Notes under the pieces: model-generated | Databases searched by the model: none | The model's input: the letters and a program-made list of their open reading frames with translations, nothing else | Told to the model about the DNA's origin: nothing | DNA from: an uncultured Roseburia sp. | GTDB lineage: Bacteria; Bacillota; Clostridia; Lachnospirales; Lachnospiraceae | Assembly (NCBI GenBank): GCA_947057405.1 | Contig: CAMSEJ010000184.1 | Coordinates: 1 to 5,365, forward strand | Direction of reading: 5' to 3' | Length of the DNA: 5,365 nucleotides | Translations under genes and position numbers: made by a program | Shown: piece after piece, positions 1 to 4,703 of the stretch | Layout of the letters: every line of letters starts with the position of its first letter | Numbering within the stretch: the first letter of the stretch is position 1

Positions 1-46
1 TACACAAGGTACCACACTCTTTCCCTACACGACGCTCTTCCGATCT
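1..46 (+). other. Illumina sequencing adapter (P5/TruSeq read-1 end with i5 index)
   Basis: Positions 14-46 match all 33 bases of the standard Illumina TruSeq read-1 adapter, ending in GCTCTTCCGATCT. Before it, 6-13 (AAGGTACC) sit where an 8-base i5 index belongs, and 1-5 (TACAC) match the last bases of the P5 flow-cell arm. The order P5 end, index, read-1 primer is exactly that of a dual-indexed library molecule. This is library DNA left in the assembly, not genome. It also shows that position 1 is a contig end and that position 47 is the ligated end of one library insert. Confidence 0.98.
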
Positions 47-168
47 TGGCATTATACATTTTGATGCTTAAATACTGCAAATCTCCTTTCTACAGAATTA
101 TTTGGACTGAATCATCATACTCACCCTGATTAAACGGGGCTTCTCTGACTTGGTCTTATTATAACACA
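47..168. other. AT-rich segment of unclear origin between adapter and spoVAC
   Basis: This stretch lies between the adapter and the point where the reverse-strand SpoVAC reading frame stops resembling its family. It is visibly more AT-rich than the rest of the window. None of the three minus-strand frames continues SpoVAC, so a single frameshift does not explain it. On the minus strand it looks like an intergenic region of another gene: a TATAAT box (158-163) preceded by TGT, then a Shine-Dalgarno-like AGAAAGGAGA at 83-92 about 70 nt further on, with a weak TTG start candidate directly after it. No complete gene is present. A chimeric library molecule or assembly join is the simplest explanation, because the insert runs straight into adapter. 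A real insertion or rearrangement in spoVAC remains possible. The exact junction cannot be placed and 168 is an estimate. Confidence 0.6.
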
Positions 169-528
169 CTCATCCTTCTTAAACTCAATACAGGGCGCCG
201 CCACCGAATTTGCAAACCCGGTAATCGGCACCAGTGCGCCCGCCCCGCCGAAATTCGCAAACTTCGGGTACAAATTCAATCCGGTCAATACTACGCTAAG
301 CAGCACCAGAAGCAGGCTACACCAGCTTCCGGCCGTATCCTTGTCAAGCCCCAGGGCACCGCAGTACTGCAAAATCCCCTGTCCGATTACACAGATCAGC
401 CCGCCTGCCGCAAACGCCTTCGCCATATTTTTCGGCAGCGAATGCGTCGGCGTTACCTCCTTGACGTATTCGTTATATGCCCGCTGCTCTTCCGCCTTCT
501 GCGGGCTGATTTTCTTTTCCTTTGCCAA
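130..528 (-). CDS. spoVAC: Stage V sporulation protein AC, C-terminus missing (chimeric 3' end)
   Basis: SpoVAC is a small polytopic inner-membrane protein of the SpoVA channel, which handles Ca-dipicolinic acid in spores. In B. subtilis it has been linked to mechanosensitive-channel activity. Visible here are hydrophobic segments at about residues 38-56, 67-87 and 93-115, and the family signatures GGLICVIGQG (42-51) and FGGAGALVPITGFANS (93-108). The family is about 150 residues long. Here residues 1-120 fit, but residues 121-132 do not, and the last membrane segment is absent. The start is TTG at 528, preceded by a GAGG Shine-Dalgarno about 8 nt upstream; no ATG lies nearby in frame until residue 35. 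It follows the 106-residue gene by 22 nt in the spoVA operon. Genes spoVAD and spoVAE would normally come next but lie beyond the contig end. The truncation is probably artefactual. Confidence 0.9.
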   Translation of the reverse strand: MAKEKKISPQKAEEQRAYNEYVKEVTPTHSLPKNMAKAFAAGGLICVIGQGILQYCGALGLDKDTAGSWCSLLLVLLSVVLTGLNLYPKFANFGGAGALVPITGFANSVAAPCIEFKKDECVIIRPSQRSPV

Positions 529-550
529 TCTTTTTTCCTCGCTTCCTTAC

Positions 551-871
551 TTAGTTTACCTGCCAGATCCGTTCTTCTCCAAGACCCCAGCGCAAAAGCT
601 CCCTCATCTGCGTTTCATATTCCTCATCCGGCTCATACCCAAGCAGCATGTTCACCAGATACCGCTCCTTCGGATCTTCCGGCTTAGATTCCGAAAGCGC
701 CGGCAGAATTGCTTTTTTAAGCGCACCGGGCAGGATATCCGCATCCACCTCAATCCGCCGCAGCCGGCAAAAAAGCCCCGCCGCATAATAAAATTCATAA
801 TTCCCAAGCAGCGCCGAAGTCTGCATATTGCATTTGATAATAATACTCTGCCTTGCAACCAAAGTTACCAT
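551..871 (-). CDS. Unknown 106-residue soluble protein within the spoVA operon
   Basis: I do not recognise a family. The protein has no membrane segment or signal peptide. The N-terminal third is hydrophobic and strand-like (VTLVARQSIIIKC), followed by an aromatic, arginine-rich part (residues 24-39). The C-terminal half is acidic and probably helical (residues 60-100, with EDPKER and PDEEYETQMRELLRW). The ATG at 871 is well supported by AGGAGGGG at 879-886, 7 nt upstream. It lies between spoVAB (72 nt upstream) and spoVAC (22 nt downstream) on the same strand. In Bacillus spoVAB and spoVAC are adjacent, so this is an extra gene at that position. The gap before it is the longest in the operon and contains a possible promoter. 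Operon position suggests a forespore role with the SpoVA proteins, which is inference only. That it is a real gene is fairly sure; its function is not known. Confidence 0.75.
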   Translation of the reverse strand: MVTLVARQSIIIKCNMQTSALLGNYEFYYAAGLFCRLRRIEVDADILPGALKKAILPALSESKPEDPKERYLVNMLLGYEPDEEYETQMRELLRWGLGEERIWQVN

Positions 872-898
872 AAGATATCCCCTCCTGATTTTTCTGCC

Positions 899-927
899 AT
901 TGTAACCCGCCGCACACGCTGCGTCAA
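899..927 (-). promoter_or_regulatory. Possible internal sigma-A-type promoter before the 106-residue gene
   Basis: On the minus strand TTGACG (922-927) and TACAAT (899-904) are separated by exactly 17 nt, each one base from the sigma-A consensus. A transcript would start near 892, about 20 nt before the ATG at 871. This could give the unknown gene and spoVAC expression independent of the forespore promoter. The surrounding DNA is GC-rich and the match could be chance. Confidence 0.35.
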
Positions 928-943
928 CCGCAGCCGCGCCACG

Positions 944-1366
944 CTATCCCATCTGCCGGAAAAAATAAAAAAGCCCTCCTGCCACCTTGCCCGCCGCCAG
1001 CACCGTAATGACCAGAGAAAGCCCTTTTTTCAGTTTCATCCGCCGAAAGACAATCGGAAACACATTCATAATCTCCGCCAGCGCCATTACCAGACAGCCC
1101 ACCTGAATCCCGCTGCCAAGCCCGAACAGCACCAGCATAGGCCGCCCGAACGGAACCGGCATTTCCGGAAAAACCGTCACAATATTTCCCAGGACACCGC
1201 CCAGCATGACCATAGACTCATACAAAAGCACATGCGCCGCCGTCCGGCTCATTCCGATAATCCGGGGAACAACGCTGATGGCGACAATCAGGGCAAATGT
1301 CCCTCCGGCTGCCGCAAAGCCGCACATCAGGCCAAGCGCCCCAAGCAGCATATGGTTAATCCACAT
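944..1366 (-). CDS. spoVAB: Stage V sporulation protein AB
   Basis: SpoVAB is a small integral membrane protein of the spore inner membrane, part of the SpoVA set needed for dipicolinic acid transport into the forespore. The 140-residue product matches the family length (141 in B. subtilis). Four or five hydrophobic segments are visible (about 5-32, 51-66, 76-98 and 115-136). Recognisable family signatures are the N-terminal GFAAAGGTFAL (16-26), PRI with a downstream YE (34-50), MALAEIMNVFPIVFRR (94-109) and GKVAGGLF (126-133). The start is the ATG at 1366, chosen because GAGGGGG lies about 11 nt upstream. The next ATG (1351) would put that site too far away. The start overlaps the end of spoVAA by 11 nt, implying translational coupling. 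Confidence 0.93.
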   Translation of the reverse strand: MWINHMLLGALGLMCGFAAAGGTFALIVAISVVPRIIGMSRTAAHVLLYESMVMLGGVLGNIVTVFPEMPVPFGRPMLVLFGLGSGIQVGCLVMALAEIMNVFPIVFRRMKLKKGLSLVITVLAAGKVAGGLFYFFRQMG

Positions 1367-2012
1367 CAATTTCTTTTCCCCCTCTTCCTGCATTCTGGAT
1401 AAAGGTGGTATCCACGTCCTGCTCGTATTTGCGCAGCTGCACCTGGATTGGCGTGGGATCGGGCGTAATTTTATGCTTCCCGAAATGATTGAAAAATACC
1501 AGAATGCCAAGGGCAAGCCCGATACAGTACATAACCTCCAGTTCCGTTACGCCGCTCTGCTCTGCGCCCGTCACCTGCTCATAAAATTTTCCAAACAGCT
1601 CCGTAATGCCGATATCGTTGTTAAACGACATAATCGTAAACGCGCCTCCGAAAAACACCACCAGACAAAGCGCCGCCGTTTTCAAAAAATCCACCCATCC
1701 GGCCGGCTCCGGCTCCCTTCGGTATTCCAGAATAAAATCCGATTCGCCTTCGTTTTGAATTTCGGCATTCGGAAATTCCTCGTGAATCAGTTCCACGACC
1801 TTTAATACCGAAAAAATTTCCCGCTGAACCTTCACGTTCTTTTTGGACGCGGGAGGAGGCGAAAACGAATAAAACTTTTTCTGGCGGATCTTACGCACCA
1901 TTGTTTCATTGGAGCTGGTAACGGCGGCAATATCGCCGATCGTAATATGCCGGTCAAATACAAGCACATTCTGATCGATTTTAATATAAACCGTTTCATC
2001 GTTTGCACTCAT
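1356..2012 (-). CDS. spoVAA: Stage V sporulation protein AA
   Basis: SpoVAA is a SpoVA component with a soluble N-terminal domain and a membrane C-terminal part, acting at the spore inner membrane in dipicolinic acid movement. The 218-residue product is close to the B. subtilis 206. The N-terminal domain (1-105) begins with the YIKIDQNV strand and contains ITIGDIAAV (24-32). Two membrane segments follow (about 108-129 and 158-176), with the highly characteristic GLALGILVFFNHF (165-177) and PTPIQVQLRKYEQDVD (186-201) near the end. The ATG at 2012 is preferred because it overlaps the upstream gene's stop as ATGA, has GGGGAG 9 nt upstream, and aligns with the Bacillus N-terminus. An in-frame GTG at 2042 with an even better AGGAGGGG 8 nt upstream would add 10 residues and cannot be excluded. 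Confidence 0.93.
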   Translation of the reverse strand: MSANDETVYIKIDQNVLVFDRHITIGDIAAVTSSNETMVRKIRQKKFYSFSPPPASKKNVKVQREIFSVLKVVELIHEEFPNAEIQNEGESDFILEYRREPEPAGWVDFLKTAALCLVVFFGGAFTIMSFNNDIGITELFGKFYEQVTGAEQSGVTELEVMYCIGLALGILVFFNHFGKHKITPDPTPIQVQLRKYEQDVDTTFIQNAGRGGKEIDVD

Positions 2013-2164
2013 ACGCATCCGCTCCCCGACAGCTCCTCCCACACAAAGATCCCCTCCTGCGGCGCCGCTGCCTTCTTCTTTAACACCCTGTAATACAACA
2101 CGCCGGAAACCACAGCGGCCATAATCACCATAACCAGGCACAAGCGGTATAATTTTCGGTTCAT
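2009..2164 (-). CDS. Small 51-residue single-pass membrane protein, first gene of the spoVA operon
   Basis: This short gene starts MNRKLYRLCLVMVIM and ends GSGCV. It has one strong hydrophobic segment (about residues 6-25) with basic residues on both sides (RK at 3-4, then R26 and KKK at 29-31), followed by a short tail with acidic residues at 37 and 43-44. I recognise no family. Evidence that it is real: an AAGGAAG Shine-Dalgarno lies about 8 nt before the ATG at 2164; its TGA stop overlaps the spoVAA start as ATGA; and it is the first open frame after a sigma-G-type promoter whose predicted transcript begins about 27 nt upstream. It is therefore predicted to be made in the forespore and translationally coupled to spoVAA, perhaps as a small SpoVA accessory protein. 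That role is inference. Alternatively it is a leader peptide that mainly tunes spoVAA translation. Confidence 0.72.
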   Translation of the reverse strand: MNRKLYRLCLVMVIMAAVVSGVLYYRVLKKKAAAPQEGIFVWEELSGSGCV

Positions 2165-2179
2165 CCTGCTCACTTCCTT

Positions 2180-2197
2180 CTCAAATTTTCTTTTGAG
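2180..2197. repeat. Short perfect inverted repeat in the spoVA leader
   Basis: CTCAAA (2180-2185) and TTTGAG (2192-2197) form a perfect 6-bp inverted repeat around a 6-nt centre. It lies directly downstream of the sigma-G -10 element and just before the Shine-Dalgarno of the 51-residue gene. It could be a weak leader hairpin or an operator half-site pair; it is AT-rich enough to be chance. Confidence 0.3.
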
Positions 2198-2226
2198 TAG
2201 TATGTATCTTTTTTAAAAACTTATGC
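2198..2226 (-). promoter_or_regulatory. Sigma-G (forespore) promoter of the spoVA operon
   Basis: Read on the minus strand, the -35 GCATA (2222-2226) fits the sigma-G consensus GHATR and the -10 CATACTA (2198-2204) fits CATNMTA, with a 17-nt spacer. Both elements match fully. The predicted start near 2191 lies about 27 nt before the first gene's ATG. The B. subtilis spoVA operon is known to be transcribed by sigma-G, so the site, its spacing and the genes behind it agree. Sigma-F recognises related sequences and may contribute. Confidence 0.78.
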
Positions 2227-2234
2227 AAAATGGA

Positions 2235-2263
2235 TAGCAAAAAACGAAGACGGTGTTTATAAT
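2235..2263 (+). promoter_or_regulatory. Probable sigma-A promoter of the exporter operon
   Basis: A perfect TATAAT -10 box lies at 2258-2263. The hexamer 17 nt upstream (TAGCAA, 2235-2240) matches TTGACA at only three of six positions, so the -35 is weak. Transcription would start near 2270, leaving a leader of about 28 nt with the AAAAGGAGG ribosome site (2281-2289) before the ATG at 2298. It sits 9 nt from the divergent sigma-G promoter. Confidence 0.5.
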
Positions 2264-2297
2264 AAACTTATGTCATGCTAAAAAGGAGGCATCCGAA

Positions 2298-3077
2298 ATG
2301 TCTGACAGCAAAGAAATCTTAACGCTTGCCGTAGAAATCGGCGATGTACTTTTAAGAAACGGCGGTGAAATTTACCGCGTGGAAGATACGATCCTGCACA
2401 TTTTAGACGCATACGGCCTTGCGGAATACGACGTCTATGTGCTTTCCAACGGCATTTTTGCCAGCGCCAACGAACAGAAGGAAGATGCCTGCAGCATCGT
2501 GCGTCATGTGCCGCTCGGTGACGTCCACTTAGGCCGAATCGCCGCCGTCAACCAGCTTTCCCGGGAAATCAGCGCCGGAACATGCAGCGTATCAAACGCC
2601 TGGGAACGGTTAAACGCCTGCAAAGCCATTCCCGTCCAAAGCCCGTTCGTACAGGAAATCTGCTGCGGAATTGGCTGCGCATGCTTTTGTTCGATCTTCG
2701 GCGGCGGGCCGCCCGACGCTTTTTTCTCTTTTGTGCTCGGCTTCTTTTTACAGTACCTGCGTCTGCACCAGCAGGCACACGGCACATCCAAATTTTTAAC
2801 AAACATTATCGGAAGCGCGTTTTTAACCGCGTCAAGCCTTACCCTGATGCGGCTTGGGCTCCCTGTTCTGCACGATAAAATCGTAATTGGAAGCATTGTG
2901 CCGCTTCTTCCCGGGATTGCGCTTACGACTTCCATCCGGGATTTGTTCGGCGGCGACTATTTATCGGGCGCCATTCACCTGCTGGATGCGCTTTTGACGG
3001 CGATGTGCATTGCCCTTGGCGTAGGAATGGTTATGATCGGATACCGTGATTTGATGGGAGGTGCCATACTGCCATGA
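2298..3077 (+). CDS. Threonine/serine exporter-type ThrE N-terminal subunit (YjjP-like, DUF1212)
   Basis: This is the larger half of a two-gene ThrE-family exporter. Members export small metabolites across the cell membrane: threonine and serine in Corynebacterium ThrE, succinate for E. coli YjjP/YjjB. The substrate here is unknown. The 259-residue product has the soluble N-terminal part with the family motif LLRNGGEIYRVEDT (18-31). About five membrane segments follow (roughly 120-135, 140-156, 165-186, 195-212 and 226-248), and the signature VPLLPGIALTTSIRDLFGGD (201-220) is present. The start at 2298 is set by AAAAGGAGG 8 nt upstream; an upstream in-frame ATG at 2253 falls within the promoter region and lacks a ribosome site. 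It overlaps the next gene by 4 nt (ATGA), indicating coupled production of both subunits. Confidence 0.88.
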   Translation: MSDSKEILTLAVEIGDVLLRNGGEIYRVEDTILHILDAYGLAEYDVYVLSNGIFASANEQKEDACSIVRHVPLGDVHLGRIAAVNQLSREISAGTCSVSNAWERLNACKAIPVQSPFVQEICCGIGCACFCSIFGGGPPDAFFSFVLGFFLQYLRLHQQAHGTSKFLTNIIGSAFLTASSLTLMRLGLPVLHDKIVIGSIVPLLPGIALTTSIRDLFGGDYLSGAIHLLDALLTAMCIALGVGMVMIGYRDLMGGAILP

Positions 3078-3502
3078 TCCTGCAGTTTGTACTCGCAATG
3101 ATCGCGACGGCATCGTTTGCCGTTTTATTCTGTGTTCCAAAGGATCAGTTCCTGTTCAGCTCCCTGACCGGGGCATTAGGCTGGATCGGTTATCTGATCT
3201 TTTACGGGCTGGGATGCGGAACCGTTACCGCTTCTTTGCTTGCCACGTTTTTTCTTACGATTGTATCCCGCTTTTTTGCCGCAATCCGCAAAAATCCGGT
3301 GACGCTTTACCTTGTGACCAGCATTTTTACGCTTGTGCCGGGAGCAGGAATTTATTATACGTCTTATTATTTTATTATGGATGACATGGCGTCGTTTGCC
3401 GCAAAGGGAATGGAGACTTTTAAAATTGCGGGAGCGATTGCCGTCGGAATTATATTCGGGTTTTCGATTCCGCAGAAGGTGTTTCACTGGAAAGCACGGT
3501 AA
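3074..3502 (+). CDS. ThrE-family exporter C-terminal subunit (YjjB-like, DUF3815)
   Basis: This is the small partner of the preceding subunit; in single-chain ThrE proteins the two parts are fused. The 142-residue product is nearly all membrane: about four hydrophobic segments (2-20, 28-47, 48-68 and 115-132) plus the moderately hydrophobic 76-100. It carries the family's FTLVPGAGIYYTSYYFI-type motif (85-101), equivalent to the LVPG loop of YjjB. The ATG at 3074 overlaps the upstream TGA by 4 nt, and GGGAGG (3056-3061) lies about 12 nt upstream inside the preceding gene. The gene ends 4 nt before a large hairpin. Substrate cannot be read from sequence. Confidence 0.87.
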   Translation: MILQFVLAMIATASFAVLFCVPKDQFLFSSLTGALGWIGYLIFYGLGCGTVTASLLATFFLTIVSRFFAAIRKNPVTLYLVTSIFTLVPGAGIYYTSYYFIMDDMASFAAKGMETFKIAGAIAVGIIFGFSIPQKVFHWKAR

Positions 3503-3506
3503 AAGC

Positions 3507-3572
3507 GGGGCTGTCAGGAAATGATGGATTGTACACTATTATTGTATACAAGTGCCGTTTCCCGACAACCCC
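3507..3572 (-). terminator. Nested long hairpin between converging operons, probable terminator
   Basis: Outer arms 3507-3521 (GGGGCTGTCAGGAAA) and 3558-3572 (TTTCCCGACAACCCC) enclose inner arms 3529-3536 (TTGTACAC) and 3544-3551 (GTATACAA) with a 7-nt loop. In plus-strand RNA there are three A-C mismatches. In minus-strand RNA each becomes a G-U pair, so all 15 outer and 8 inner positions pair. The minus-strand hairpin is followed by GCUUUUA, a short U-run, and lies 35 nt after the sigma/anti-sigma operon. It most likely ends that transcript and may also block the exporter transcript from the other side. Confidence 0.6.
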
Positions 3573-3607
3573 CTCTTATCCTACCAGAATTTTACTCCTT
3601 ATTACTA

Positions 3608-4192
3608 CTATTCCGGCTTCTGATATTTATGCGGGCTTGTGTACCAGCTATCCTGATACACCACTGTCATATAAAGCGTCTCTTCCCCATGGGAAAGCTT
3701 CACATAACATACCCCGTCCTCAAACCGATCCGTTATCTCAATTTTCTGATCATAGTAAATCACCCAAACCGTGCCGTCCTCCTGATACACCACATACGGA
3801 TCATTGAATGTATCCATAAGCTCCTGTTCTGTCAGCGGCCGCTCACTCCCGTCATCTCCAACTGCAATCCCGCCGCCCCCGATCTCATTTTCCATGCCGT
3901 TTTCATTCCCGTCTACATGAATCACGTAGGTCCCGTTTCCGTCATATTCAAAAACAGCCGTTGTCTGATCCCCGTCTATCCAAAGCTGAATCGTTCTTTG
4001 TATCCCTCCGATATCCGCCGCATACGCAATTCCGCTTCCCCCTGCAAACAGCAGGCAGGCAGCCGTTGCCGCTGCTGCAGCCTGTAATCCTTTTGTTTTC
4101 TTTCTAATCATCATATTGTCCACCTCCACGGAAAGTTTGCCGGAGGGATGTAACACCGAAAATGCCTGTTTGTATTTTTCCTTATTCGTCAT
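3608..4192 (-). CDS. Membrane-anchored acidic extracytoplasmic protein, probable anti-sigma partner
   Basis: This is probably the regulator that holds the adjacent ECF-type sigma factor at the membrane, inferred from gene order and topology. The 194-residue product has a basic cytoplasmic N-terminus (1-35), one alanine-rich membrane segment (about 36-57), and a strongly acidic outer domain (59-194) rich in Gly, Asp, Tyr and Val. The outer domain contains a GGGGIA turn (105-110) and ends near SPHKYQKPE. The usual zinc anti-sigma HxxxCxxC motif is absent, and the only cysteines are at residue 46 in the membrane and 162 outside. AYA-AD at 57-60 resembles a signal peptidase site, so release from the membrane is possible. 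The start at 4192 has AGGAGG 9 nt upstream and overlaps the sigma gene by 11 nt. The frame ends in four consecutive stop codons (3599-3610). Proteins of this layout beside sigma factors occur in Lachnospiraceae, as far as I recall. Confidence 0.7.
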   Translation of the reverse strand: MTNKEKYKQAFSVLHPSGKLSVEVDNMMIRKKTKGLQAAAAATAACLLFAGGSGIAYAADIGGIQRTIQLWIDGDQTTAVFEYDGNGTYVIHVDGNENGMENEIGGGGIAVGDDGSERPLTEQELMDTFNDPYVVYQEDGTVWVIYYDQKIEITDRFEDGVCYVKLSHGEETLYMTVVYQDSWYTSPHKYQKPE

Positions 4193-4664
4193 GTTCCCAT
4201 TCCTCCTTCAATTTTTCTTTTAGCAGCGATCGTCCGCGCGACAGCCTGACTTTAACATTGCTTTCCGAAACATTCAGAATATCTGCAATCTCGCGTACGG
4301 CATAATCTTCAAAGTAAAACAGATGAATCACTATGCGGTACTTCAAAGGCAGGCTCATTACTGTTTCAAACAGCTCCTGTGATTCCGGCGTTTCAAACGT
4401 GAGCGACTCCATATAATCCTCCAGAGTAACCCGGTTCTTTTTCCAGAATGTACGGTTCATATTTTTTGCTTTATTGATTGCCACCCGGATCAGCCAGGCG
4501 CGTATATGCTGCTCGTCATCAAATTCTTTTTGGGTTGAATAATACTGAATAAACGTATCCTGCACGGCGTCCTCCGCATCCTGTGCATTCCTGCAGACAT
4601 GAAACGCGGCTGCATACAGATTATCCTGATACCGTTCAAACAGTTCCTGTACTGACTGTCTCAT
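4182..4664 (-). CDS. ECF-type RNA polymerase sigma factor
   Basis: A 160-residue sigma-70 family protein with only regions 2 and 4, the extracytoplasmic-function layout; it directs RNA polymerase to a small regulon in response to an envelope or external signal. Region 2 spans about 5-72, with the core-binding motif DAEDAVQDTFIQ (29-40) and AWLIRVAINKAKN (56-68). Region 4 spans about 94-153, with LPLKYRIVIHLFYFEDY (105-121) and a helix-turn-helix (122-147) reading VREIADILNVSESNVKVRLSRG. The length is typical. The start is ATG at 4664, chosen for AAAGGAG about 6 nt upstream; a longer in-frame start at 4700 lies in the leader without a ribosome site. It overlaps the downstream membrane protein by 11 nt, the usual arrangement for a sigma/anti-sigma pair. 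An ECF-like promoter upstream suggests autoregulation. Confidence 0.92.
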   Translation of the reverse strand: MRQSVQELFERYQDNLYAAAFHVCRNAQDAEDAVQDTFIQYYSTQKEFDDEQHIRAWLIRVAINKAKNMNRTFWKKNRVTLEDYMESLTFETPESQELFETVMSLPLKYRIVIHLFYFEDYAVREIADILNVSESNVKVRLSRGRSLLKEKLKEEWEHDE

Positions 4665-4686
4665 GAGCACTCCTTTTGTTGTAATG

Positions 4687-4698
4687 GAAAGGCCTTTC
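4687..4698. repeat. 12-bp perfect palindrome in the sigma-factor leader
   Basis: GAAAGGCCTTTC reads identically on both strands with no spacer. It lies between the predicted sigma-factor transcription start and the ribosome site. It could be an operator for a dimeric regulator. With no loop it is a poor RNA hairpin. No known binding motif is recognised. Confidence 0.35.
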
Positions 4699-4703
4699 AC
4701 TAA

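Noticed and set aside
341..1402. 353-codon plus-strand open frame
   Set aside because: It lies antisense across spoVAC, the 106-residue gene and spoVAB, which have family matches and ribosome sites. Its own product is rich in Pro, His, Arg and Gln, as expected for a shadow frame.
1206..1805. 199-codon plus-strand open frame
   Set aside because: Antisense to spoVAB and spoVAA, with no ribosome site and a product of shadow-type composition.
2019..2141. N-terminal extension of spoVAA to an ATG at 2141
   Set aside because: The extra residues do not resemble SpoVAA, and the region is occupied in another frame by the 51-residue gene with better start signals.
2504..2935. 143-codon minus-strand open frame
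   Set aside because: Antisense to the recognised ThrE-type exporter subunit, with no family features.
3521..4087. 188-codon plus-strand open frame
   Set aside because: Antisense to the anti-sigma-like gene, which has a ribosome site, an overlap with the sigma gene and a coherent domain layout. The frame also starts inside the hairpin.
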